Assembly (NCBI GenBank): GCA_013153295.1
Contig: JAADEV010000045.1
Location: 1-5,960, forward strand
Length of the DNA stretch: 5,960 nt
Direction: 5' to 3'
Origin: Aquificota bacterium
GTDB lineage: Bacteria; Aquificota; Aquificia; Aquificales; Hydrogenothermaceae
The notes under the pieces are model-generated. The model searched no databases. It was not told the origin of the DNA and saw only the letters and a program-made list of their open reading frames with translations. The position numbers and the translations under genes were made by a program. Shown here one piece after another: positions 1 through 5,853 of the stretch; positions within the stretch are counted from its first letter, which is position 1; the number at the start of each line of letters is the position of its first letter.

Positions 1-1
1 T

Positions 2-112
2 AACAAAAGCAAAATAGCAGAAAGTAAAAGTAGCCGTAAGTCTGTCCAAATATACGGACAGATAGCGGTAGCAAGGTGTGGTGACCACCTGCGTAGGGTA
101 AGGTCGCATTAA
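2..112 (+). CDS. tnpB: TnpB (RNA-guided nuclease, OrfB family), C-terminal tail, 5' partial
   Basis: An open frame enters from the left edge and stops at TAA (110-112). Its last residues read AVARCGDHLRRVRSH. The CGDxxR-like block resembles the poorly conserved tail that follows the zinc ribbon and final RuvC aspartate in many IS605-family TnpB proteins, where a 'CGD.VRP' type sequence is frequent. TnpB is an RNA-guided endonuclease that helps keep IS200/IS605 elements in place. All catalytic residues would lie outside the window, so activity cannot be judged. The other two forward frames are interrupted here. The assignment depends on context, namely the element end immediately downstream. 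The overlap of this coding tail with the structured RNA is normal for TnpB loci. Confidence 0.45.
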   Translation, partial: NKSKIAESKSSRKSVQIYGQIAVARCGDHLRRVRSH

Positions 113-160
113 GCGACAAACCCCTGCAGAAGCTACCGATTAAAACCGGTAGTAGTTCAC
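41..160 (+). ncRNA. Candidate TnpB omega RNA (reRNA) scaffold at element right end
   Basis: Several helices are visible. TCTGTCC (41-47) pairs with GGACAGA (56-62), 7 bp. AGGTG (74-78) pairs with CACCT (86-90). GTCGC (103-107) pairs with GCGAC (113-117) around a loop holding the TAA stop. GGTAGC (67-72) pairs with GCTACC (132-137), closing a multi-branched domain. The right-end hairpin occupies 133-152. In known TnpB systems the guide RNA is the 3' part of the tnpB transcript, overlaps the coding tail, ends at the element boundary and continues into flanking DNA as the guide. By that rule the guide would begin at about 161 (GGATAAGGATTAATTA). Assignment is from architecture only. An alternative is that the structure serves only as DNA for the transposase. 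Confidence 0.5.
133..152 (+). repeat. Right-end subterminal hairpin
   Basis: Inverted repeat CTACCG/CGGTAG, 6 bp with an 8-nt A/T-rich loop, placed directly before TAGTTCAC. In IS200/IS605 elements such a hairpin is bound on single-stranded DNA by the Y1 transposase TnpA. Its left arm is also complementary to GGTAGC at 67-72, so it can form two mutually exclusive helices. Confidence 0.6.
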
Positions 161-169
161 GGATAAGGA

Positions 170-1528
170 TTAATTACAGCTTACGCCATACTCCAACTGG
201 CATAGTGTTCCAAAAAGTATTTGGTAAGAATAAGTCGCACACTTACTATGGTCTGTAGCCTCTAATCCAAAAACATCTTCAGGGTCTATAAACTCTATAA
301 AAGGGGCACCTCCATCGGAGAACTTCTGAAAAGTGGCGTAAGCAAGGTCTTGGGGCAGTATATTATCCCCTCCACAGTGGACAATAAACATTGGGAACAT
401 AGGTATCCAATCATCAACATTATTCTCCCTTAGCCTTGCCCTTAGGGGGTATTCAGTGTTATTAAGAAAGCCGTCTATAGCCTCAGCTGTAAATAGGTCA
501 GATGGGGTAAATACATCTCCCTTTGTAGGGTCTTTACCAACCATTGCAAACATCATACCTAATATAGTAAAACCATCTTTCGTTTTATCAAACAGGCTGT
601 CCATCTGTGTATCAAAAGGTGGATTAAACACCTCAGATAGGTTCACATCTGGATAAGCCTTTGAGTATGCATAAACCACATAGGCAGGGTAAGGTGGGAA
701 AACCATAGTAGGGGAGCTTATTATCCCCATTCCTAAGGTCTCTAAATCGTAAACCCCTGCCATAGGGAATACACCTTTTACAGTAAACCCTTGGCTATCC
801 TCCTGTAGTTTTTTAGCGGTCGCCATTGTAGCGTATCCACCTTCAGAGTATCCTGCAAGGTATACCTCTTTTCTAATAGGTATTTTTGAGGTTTGTGCCA
901 GCTCTACAACAGCCTTTAACAGGTCTATAGAGGAGTTTGCAAGTGGGTTTTCCATCATATATGTATGGTAGTGGTCTACAGATGCACCGTATCCTATATA
1001 GTCTGGCATAGAAACTGTAAACCCAAGTTTACCTGTGTAGTAGACAATCAGCTTAAATGTAGCACTAACATCTGTTTGACCGCTTATAAGTTTCTTTATA
1101 TCTTCTACAACAACATTAGAAGGGGCTTCTTTGTCTGTAAAGATTGTTCCGTGTTGGTCTGATACTACTGCCGGTGTAAACCCAGATGGTAAGGTTTCCG
1201 GGTCAGGGAAGGCTACAATACCTGAGGCTTCAACGGTATTCCCTTCCTCATCTGTGGTAAGGTATAGAACTTTAAAGATTAAAATTCCAAACGGTTGTGT
1301 AGGTAAAACCCCTGCCACCCCAGATGAAACTGGGCTTAAACCTGCCACCAGTGAAGAAGAGGAAGAGGACAGCATTTTATTAACATCATCAGAGGATAAC
1401 TTAGCTACCAGCTGGGCGTCTAACAGTGCTGATGTTCCACCACTCCCAGAACCTCCACTCCCATCACAGGAAAGGAAAAATGCAGTAAATACAAAAAACC
1501 ATACAGATAGAAAAACTTTCTTTAACAT
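170..1528 (-). CDS. Lipoprotein alpha/beta hydrolase (secreted lipase/esterase-like)
   Basis: A 452-residue protein starting at ATG (1526-1528), with AAGGAGGG ideally placed upstream. Residues 1-20 form a signal peptide: LKK, then a hydrophobic run ending FFLS. Cys21 follows as the likely lipidation site, then a Gly/Ser-rich spacer (22-32), so the mature protein is probably membrane-anchored outside the cytoplasm. The hydrolase fold shows an oxyanion-type SDQHGT (123-128), PDYIGYGAS (175-183) and the nucleophile elbow GYSEG with Ser228. The probable acid is Asp388 (GGDNILP) and the probable His is His427 (DHSKC). PDY.G.G followed by HxY is typical of bacterial secreted lipases/esterases. The substrate cannot be told from sequence. 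Residue -3 of the lipobox is Phe rather than Leu, so lipidation is likely but not certain. The gene is monocistronic here and divergent from mtnA. Confidence 0.8.
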   Translation of the reverse strand: MLKKVFLSVWFFVFTAFFLSCDGSGGSGSGGTSALLDAQLVAKLSSDDVNKMLSSSSSSLVAGLSPVSSGVAGVLPTQPFGILIFKVLYLTTDEEGNTVEASGIVAFPDPETLPSGFTPAVVSDQHGTIFTDKEAPSNVVVEDIKKLISGQTDVSATFKLIVYYTGKLGFTVSMPDYIGYGASVDHYHTYMMENPLANSSIDLLKAVVELAQTSKIPIRKEVYLAGYSEGGYATMATAKKLQEDSQGFTVKGVFPMAGVYDLETLGMGIISSPTMVFPPYPAYVVYAYSKAYPDVNLSEVFNPPFDTQMDSLFDKTKDGFTILGMMFAMVGKDPTKGDVFTPSDLFTAEAIDGFLNNTEYPLRARLRENNVDDWIPMFPMFIVHCGGDNILPQDLAYATFQKFSDGGAPFIEFIDPEDVFGLEATDHSKCATYSYQILFGTLCQLEYGVSCN

Positions 1529-1534
1529 AACTTG

Positions 1535-1542
1535 CCCTCCTT
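1535..1542 (-). promoter_or_regulatory. Shine-Dalgarno of the lipoprotein hydrolase gene
   Basis: Reads AAGGAGGG on the minus strand, 6 nt before the ATG at 1528. It is a near-perfect ribosome binding site that fixes this start and the full-length signal peptide. Confidence 0.85.
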
Positions 1543-1588
1543 ATAAACTAAAATTAAAAGATTTTTAATAATTAGATAAGGTTTATTA

Positions 1589-1619
1589 ATCTTAGCAAAG
1601 ATATCAATACTAAAATCAA
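1589..1619 (-). promoter_or_regulatory. Possible sigma70-type promoter for the hydrolase gene
   Basis: On the minus strand TTGATT (1614-1619) and TAAGAT (1589-1594) resemble -35 and -10 boxes. The 19-nt spacing is longer than ideal, and the AT-rich region offers alternatives. The 1529-1681 gap must hold a promoter for this gene because its upstream neighbour is divergent, but the exact site is a guess. Confidence 0.2.
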
Positions 1620-1634
1620 GATGCATTCTAAGAT

Positions 1635-1663
1635 TTTTTACCGTAAAATGTATTTTCTATATA
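1635..1663 (+). promoter_or_regulatory. Possible promoter of the mtnA-yvcK-nadB-infC operon
   Basis: TATATA (1658-1663) can serve as a -10 box, with a poor -35 (TTTTTA, 1635-1640) at 17-nt spacing. This would put transcription start near 1670, giving a very short leader before the GTG at 1682. It is the only plausible -10 close to mtnA that I see. The weak -35 leaves it tentative. Confidence 0.3.
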
Positions 1664-1681
1664 CCTGATTGGGGTTTGTAA

Positions 1682-2743
1682 GTGGGAAAAGTAAAAGACC
1701 TTAGACCTATTAAGCTACAGGAAAGGAAACTGCTTGCTATAAATCAGCTACTTTTACCTAAAGAGTTAAAATGGGAAACGCTGGAAACATACCAGCAGGT
1801 TGCAAAAGCTATTAAAGATATGGTAGTTAGGGGAGCCCCCCTTATCGGTGTAGTTGGAGCTTACGGCTTTGCCATAGGTGTAAACCAGATAGTATCCCAA
1901 AACCAAGATTTATCCAAAGCGGAAGAAGTTTACAATACCCTTAAAAACACACGCCCTACAGCTGTAAACCTGTTTTGGGCGTTAGATAGAATGTGGAACA
2001 AACTACAAAAACTGATAAATAATGGTGTAGAAAAGGAAACAATTGTTGAAACGCTGTTTAAAGAAGCGAAAAAAATAGAAATGGAAGATTACCACGCCAA
2101 CAGAAATATAGGCGGTTATGGGGAGGTTTTCCTTCCAGAAAAGGGAAATATACTAACACACTGTAATACAGGGGCGTTGGCTACATCTGGCTGGGGAACA
2201 GCGTTAGGTATAATCAGAACTGCCTTTGAAAACGGTAAAGATATAAAGGTTTTTGTTGATGAAACAAGACCATACCTACAGGGGGCAAGGCTTACAGCTT
2301 GGGAGTTAGAATACGAAGGTATCCCCCACTACCTTATAACCGATAACTCAGCAGGTTTTCTAATGAAAAAGGGAATGGTTGATGCAGTTGTGGTAGGGGC
2401 TGACAGGATTACCAGAAATGGAGATGTAGCAAACAAAATAGGAACATACACCCTATCTGTCCTTGCAAAGGAGCATAACATACCTTTCTATGTGGCGGCA
2501 CCTACATCAACATTTGACTTAAAAACATTAAAAGGGGAAGATATTCCCATAGAAGAAAGACCGCAAGAAGAGGTTAAAACCTGCGGTGGAAAGCAGATAG
2601 CCCCAGATGGAACACAGGCTATAAACTACTCATTTGATATAACGCCGTCATCTAACATAACAGCTATAATAACAGAAAGAGGTATAATCTCCCCTGTTAA
2701 CAGGGAAAATGTGGAAAAATTTTTTGAATACAAAGGTGGCTAA
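1682..2743 (+). CDS. mtnA: S-methyl-5-thioribose-1-phosphate isomerase
   Basis: This 353-residue cytoplasmic enzyme converts methylthioribose 1-phosphate to methylthioribulose 1-phosphate in methionine salvage. It belongs to the aIF2B/MTNA family and has the usual length. Family blocks appear in order: RGAPLIG (50-56), [14 protein letters not shown] (91-104), [10 protein letters not shown] (159-168), [17 protein letters not shown] (193-209), [18 protein letters not shown] (239-256) and [11 protein letters not shown] (269-279). Cys161 and Asp241 match the catalytic Cys/Asp pair known from Bacillus MtnA. The start is GTG, preceded by a weak GGGG (1671-1674). The N-terminal LRPI shortly after the start fits the family, so GTG is preferred. 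It is the first gene of a four-gene operon and ends 1 nt before yvcK. No other salvage gene (mtnK, mtnB, mtnP) is in the window. Confidence 0.93.
   Translation: MGKVKDLRPIKLQERKLLAINQLLLPKELKWETLETYQQVAKAIKDMVVRGAPLIGVVGAYGFAIGVNQIVSQNQDLSKAEEVYNTLKNTRPTAVNLFWALDRMWNKLQKLINNGVEKETIVETLFKEAKKIEMEDYHANRNIGGYGEVFLPEKGNILTHCNTGALATSGWGTALGIIRTAFENGKDIKVFVDETRPYLQGARLTAWELEYEGIPHYLITDNSAGFLMKKGMVDAVVVGADRITRNGDVANKIGTYTLSVLAKEHNIPFYVAAPTSTFDLKTLKGEDIPIEERPQEEVKTCGGKQIAPDGTQAINYSFDITPSSNITAIITERGIISPVNRENVEKFFEYKGG
2733..2739 (+). promoter_or_regulatory. Shine-Dalgarno deciding the yvcK start
   Basis: AAGGTGG sits inside the last codons of mtnA, 5 nt before ATG 2745. It selects that codon rather than the in-frame ATG at 2709, and ties yvcK translation to the end of mtnA translation. 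Confidence 0.7.
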
Positions 2744-2744
2744 A

Positions 2745-3716
2745 ATGAAAGTTGTTGCTATAGGAGGAGGGACAGGGCTGTCATCACTGTTAAGGGGAAT
2801 AAAACAGTATGTTCCCCACGCAATAAAAGACCTGTCTGCAATAGTGACTGTAGCTGACAACGGAGGTAGTTCCGGTAGACTAAGGGAGGAAATGCAAATA
2901 CCTGCACCGGGGGATATTAGAAACTGTATAGTAGCACTGGCAGAGGAAGAGGATATACTGGCAAAGGTTTTCCAATACCGTTTTCAGGAAGGGGAAGGGC
3001 TAAAGGGACACTCCTTTGGAAACCTTTTCCTTACAGTTCTTACAAAGATAACAGGAGACTTTTTAGACGCAGTAGAAATAACATCAAAAATACTTAAAAT
3101 AAAAGGGAAGATAATACCTTCCACAGACGAGCAGGTTGATATAGTGGCAGAGTTTACAGATGGGCAGATAATAAAGGGGGAAACAGAAATTACAAACTAC
3201 GGAAAAAAACTAAAAGGGAAGGTAAAAAAGATATGGCTTGAGCCTGCTGATGTAAAAGCCCCAGAGGGAGCAGTCCAAAAAATACTAAATGCGGACTACA
3301 TAGTCCTTGGACCCGGTAGCCTTTTTACCAGTATAATACCTAATCTGCTTGTTGAGGATATAAAAAACGCCTTACTACAAACAAGGGCAAAAAAAGTTTA
3401 TGTATGTAATGTGATGACCCAGTATGGGGAGACAGACGGCTTTACAGTAGCAGACCATATAAAGGCAATACATAACGCCACAGGGGATAGGATTGTAGAT
3501 GTGGTAGTTGCAAATACAAAGAAACCACCTAAAAGGCTTATAGAAAAATACAAAAAAGAGAACGCCCAACCTGTTGAATTAGACAGGGAAGAGGTGGAAA
3601 AAATGGGAATAGAGGTGTTTGGGGACAACCTACTAAATGCAAACAGCTACATAAGACACGACCCACAGAAACTTGCCTCATTCCTAATAGACATATTTAA
3701 CAGAATAAAAAATTAG
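2745..3716 (+). CDS. yvcK: YvcK/GlmR family (CofD-like) gluconeogenesis factor
   Basis: A 323-residue protein of the UPF0052/CofD-like family. In Bacillus subtilis the homologue (GlmR) binds UDP-GlcNAc and is needed for growth on gluconeogenic carbon and for normal cell-wall precursor supply. Visible blocks are VVAIGGGTGLSSLLRG (3-18), a nucleotide-binding-type glycine loop; VADNGGSSGRLR (36-47); PAPGDIRNC (53-61); GHSFGNL (88-94); LGPGSLFTSIIPNLL (188-202); and CNVMTQYGETDGFT (221-234). The length fits the family. An in-frame ATG at 2709 would add 12 residues. I chose ATG 2745 because the glycine-rich strand normally starts right after the initiator Met, and an AAGGTGG site lies just upstream. 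It is the second gene of the operon, 1 nt after mtnA. The exact ligand in this organism is inferred. Confidence 0.9.
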   Translation: MKVVAIGGGTGLSSLLRGIKQYVPHAIKDLSAIVTVADNGGSSGRLREEMQIPAPGDIRNCIVALAEEEDILAKVFQYRFQEGEGLKGHSFGNLFLTVLTKITGDFLDAVEITSKILKIKGKIIPSTDEQVDIVAEFTDGQIIKGETEITNYGKKLKGKVKKIWLEPADVKAPEGAVQKILNADYIVLGPGSLFTSIIPNLLVEDIKNALLQTRAKKVYVCNVMTQYGETDGFTVADHIKAIHNATGDRIVDVVVANTKKPPKRLIEKYKKENAQPVELDREEVEKMGIEVFGDNLLNANSYIRHDPQKLASFLIDIFNRIKN

Positions 3717-3725
3717 CAATAGTAG

Positions 3726-5297
3726 ATGGAAAGGTATCTGGCAGGGTTTGACACAACACAGATAGAAGGGATAAAAGCCCAGACAGTTATAGTAGGTTCT
3801 GGGATAGCAGGGTTATCAACTGCATTACAGCTTATAAACCTTGGCATAAAGCCTGTTATAATCACCAGAACACCCTACACAGTATCAAACTCATTTTTGG
3901 CACAGGGAGGGATAGCCGCACCTATAGGTAAAGACGACACAACAGCCCTACACCTACAGGACACATTAAAGGCAGGTAGGGGGCTTTGCATACAGAAAAA
4001 TGCCCAGATACTTGTTGAAGAGGGACTTGAAAGGGTTATAGACCTTATAAGGTATGGGGTTGATTTTGACAAAGATAAAGACGGACTAATCCGCCTTACA
4101 AAGGAAGGGGGACACTCAAAAAGGAGGGTTTTACATATAAAAGATGAAACTGGAAAGGCTATAGCCACAGCCCTTTACAACCTAATAAAAGATAAAGTGG
4201 ACATACTGGAAGGGTATAACCTTGAAGAGATACTAACAGAAGAAGGGCAGTATAAAGGGATTTTAATCTCCGCAAAGGAAAAAAAATATATTATCTGGAG
4301 TAAGTCCCTTGTGATAGCAACAGGGGGATACTCACCTATATACCTACGAAACACCTCAGCCTATACAGTGTCAGGGGATACAATAGGGGTATCATTCCGG
4401 GCAGGGTGTATCCTTTCAGACCTTGAGTTTACACAGTTTCACCCAACGGCGTTAAATATACCTAACCAGCCAGCATACCTAATAACAGAAGCCCTTAGGG
4501 GAGAAGGGGCAATACTAATAGACCAAAATGGAAACAGATTTATAGATGAGATGAAGCCAAGGGACGAAGTGGCAAGGGCAATATTCCACAAAGAGATGGA
4601 AGGAAAAAAAGTCTTTTTAGACCTTACCCCATTAAAGGAAAGGGGAATATCCCTACAGGAAAGGTTTCCAACAGTATATAACCTACTTAAAAAATTTAAC
4701 CTACTGGATAAAAACAAAATACCTGTAAGCCCAGCAGTCCACTACACAGTAGGGGGGATACAGGCAGATGTTAACGGAACCACATCTGTAAACGGGGTGT
4801 TTGCAGTAGGGGAGGTAGCCTCAACAGGCGTCCACGGGGCAAACAGACTTGCAAGCAACTCCCTACTTGAATGTATAACATTCGGCAGTAAAACAGCCTA
4901 CTCAGTATACAAACACAACCTTTACACAAAGGTAGAGGAAGTAAAAATTAAAAACAGGGGAATAGGAACTAAACTATTGAAAACAGAAGAAAAAAGCCGA
5001 TACTTTTATCAAATAAAAAAACTAATGTGGGAGAAAGTAGGACTGGAGAGAACGGAGGAAGGTCTCTCACAGGCATTATCAACAGTGGAAGGATTACAAA
5101 AGGAGCTACTACAGTATACAAACAGTAGGGAGCTGATAGATACACTGTATCTGGCAAAGGGGATTATCCTGTCTGCAAAAAACAGAAAGGAGAGCAGGGG
5201 AACCCATTACAGAAAAGACTTTCCACAGGAAAAAGACTACTACAAAAAACATACAAAGGTTTATAATGATTTTAAAATAAAACTGGAGGTAAATTAG
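3726..5297 (+). CDS. nadB: L-aspartate oxidase
   Basis: This 523-residue FAD flavoprotein oxidises L-aspartate to iminoaspartate, which NadA condenses into quinolinate for NAD synthesis. It can use oxygen or fumarate as acceptor. Domains: N-terminal FAD site VGSGIAGLS (23-31); SFLAQGGIAA (56-65); GGHSKRRVLH (128-137); ATGGYSPIY (198-206); SGDTIGVSFRAG (216-227); EFTQFHPTAL (234-243); EALRGEGAIL (255-264); RDEVARAI (279-286), whose Arg284 aligns with the catalytic arginine of the E. coli enzyme; SPAVHYTVGGI (335-345); and GEVASTGVHGANRLASNSLLEC (362-383). A C-terminal helical domain ends in the NadB-like SRGTHYRKDFP (490-500). Those features favour NadB over SdhA/FrdA. A TAG immediately precedes the ATG, and no Shine-Dalgarno is visible. 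It lies 9 nt after yvcK, so coupling to yvcK translation is likely. nadA and nadC are not in the window. Confidence 0.93.
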   Translation: MERYLAGFDTTQIEGIKAQTVIVGSGIAGLSTALQLINLGIKPVIITRTPYTVSNSFLAQGGIAAPIGKDDTTALHLQDTLKAGRGLCIQKNAQILVEEGLERVIDLIRYGVDFDKDKDGLIRLTKEGGHSKRRVLHIKDETGKAIATALYNLIKDKVDILEGYNLEEILTEEGQYKGILISAKEKKYIIWSKSLVIATGGYSPIYLRNTSAYTVSGDTIGVSFRAGCILSDLEFTQFHPTALNIPNQPAYLITEALRGEGAILIDQNGNRFIDEMKPRDEVARAIFHKEMEGKKVFLDLTPLKERGISLQERFPTVYNLLKKFNLLDKNKIPVSPAVHYTVGGIQADVNGTTSVNGVFAVGEVASTGVHGANRLASNSLLECITFGSKTAYSVYKHNLYTKVEEVKIKNRGIGTKLLKTEEKSRYFYQIKKLMWEKVGLERTEEGLSQALSTVEGLQKELLQYTNSRELIDTLYLAKGIILSAKNRKESRGTHYRKDFPQEKDYYKKHTKVYNDFKIKLEVN

Positions 5298-5302
5298 TCA
5301 TT
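5285..5302 (+). promoter_or_regulatory. infC initiation region: GGAGGT plus AUU start codon
   Basis: A perfect GGAGGT (5285-5290), inside the end of nadB, is followed after 9 nt by ATT (5300-5302), the first codon of the conserved IF3 frame. In E. coli and many other bacteria infC starts with AUU. IF3 itself rejects non-canonical start codons, so the protein represses its own translation. The same autoregulation is inferred here. Confidence 0.8.
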
Positions 5303-5815
5303 CAGGAGTTAAGGGTTAACAGAAAAATCAGAGTAAAAGAGGTAAGGCTTATTGACGAAAATGGGCAGAACTTGGGAATAGTTCCTATAGAGGAAGCCTT
5401 ACGCCTTGCAGAGGAGAGGAATTTAGACCTTGTGGAGGTCTCACCTAACGCAAAGCCACCTGTATGTAAAATTATGGATTACGGCAAATACAAGTTTGAG
5501 CAGAAGAAAAAGGAAAAGGAAGCAAGGAAGAAACAACGGGCTAAAATGCAAAACATCAAAGAGATAAAGTTCAGAATAAAGATAGAAGACCACGACTACC
5601 AAACAAAGGTCAGACACATAAGGGAGTTTATCCAAAACGGGGATAAGGTAAAGGTCTGGATATGGTTCAGAGGCAGGGAAAATGTCCACCCTGAGCTTGG
5701 GGAGAAACTGGCAAACAGAATAATACAGGATTTAGAAGATGTGGCAAAGGTTGAAAAACCACCTAAAAAAGAAGGTAGAAATATGCTGTTTACCTTAGTC
5801 CCTAAAGGCAAATAG
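5300..5815 (+). CDS. infC: Translation initiation factor IF3, AUU start
   Basis: IF3 binds the 30S subunit, blocks premature 50S joining and proofreads start codon and initiator tRNA. The frame encodes 171 residues when begun at ATT 5300, the normal bacterial length. The N-domain (about 1-70) starts QELRVNRKIRVKEVRLID and holds the IF3 signature KIMDYGKYKFEQKK (57-70). A Lys/Glu/Arg-rich linker helix runs from about 66 to 83, then the C-domain (about 86-171) contains IKEIKFRIKIEDHDY, VKVWIWFRGRE and PKKEGRNMLFTLVP. The first conventional start, TTG 5372, would cut into the conserved N-domain and lacks a Shine-Dalgarno, so it is rejected. No in-frame ATG, GTG or TTG precedes it back to the nadB stop. 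It is last in the operon, 2 nt after nadB. rpmI and rplT do not follow. Confidence 0.93.
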   Translation: MQELRVNRKIRVKEVRLIDENGQNLGIVPIEEALRLAEERNLDLVEVSPNAKPPVCKIMDYGKYKFEQKKKEKEARKKQRAKMQNIKEIKFRIKIEDHDYQTKVRHIREFIQNGDKVKVWIWFRGRENVHPELGEKLANRIIQDLEDVAKVEKPPKKEGRNMLFTLVPKGK

Positions 5816-5831
5816 GGGCTTATAATGTTAA

Positions 5832-5853
5832 AGGGCTAACTTAGGTTAGCCTT
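5832..5853. terminator. Hairpin between convergent genes, possible bidirectional terminator
   Basis: GGCTAAC (5834-5840) pairs perfectly with GTTAGCC (5845-5851) around TTAG. A G-U and an A-U pair extend it to 9 bp. It lies 16 nt after the infC stop and ends transcription space shared with the convergent gene. Neither side has a strong T-run: TCCTAT follows on plus, CTTTAACATTATA on minus. Intrinsic termination is therefore plausible but not certain. The minus-strand gene's stop codon lies within the left arm. Confidence 0.5.

Larger units (their letters stand above)
1..160 (+). mobile_element. Right end of an IS200/IS605-type (IS1341-like) element, left part outside window
   Basis: The segment ends in a hairpin, CTACCG (133-138) paired with CGGTAG (147-152) around an 8-nt loop, followed directly by TAGTTCAC (153-160). 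A terminal hairpin followed by this TTCAC-type motif is the usual right-end design of IS200/IS605 elements carrying tnpB. These insert and excise as single strands and have subterminal hairpins instead of inverted repeats and target duplications. A probable TnpB tail and several stable stems lie just inside it. The left end, and any tnpA, would be upstream of the window. The boundary at 160 is inferred from the motif. Without the empty site it cannot be proven, and the element may be an inactive remnant. Confidence 0.6.

Noticed and set aside
1..169. RNase P RNA, tmRNA, SRP RNA or group II intron fragment
   Set aside because: None of the diagnostic conserved blocks of these RNAs is present; the hairpin plus TAGTTCAC end and the overlapping TnpB-like tail fit an IS200/IS605 right end better.
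1131..1568. 145-residue plus-strand open frame antisense to the hydrolase signal region
   Set aside because: It lies opposite a well-supported gene with a signal peptide and strong ribosome site, and its translation shows no recognisable domain.
1561..1640. Operator-like imperfect palindromes in the divergent intergenic region (for example around ATGCAT, 1620-1625)
   Set aside because: The arms match over only a few bases in very AT-rich DNA, so they are not distinguishable from chance.
2709..2744. Longer yvcK start at ATG 2709, overlapping mtnA
   Set aside because: The extra 12 residues are encoded by the out-of-frame mtnA end, lack a Shine-Dalgarno and precede the normal family start; ATG 2745 has AAGGTGG 5 nt upstream.
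5372..5815. infC starting at TTG 5372 (147 residues)
   Set aside because: It would remove conserved IF3 N-domain residues and has no ribosome site; the AUU at 5300 explains the full frame.
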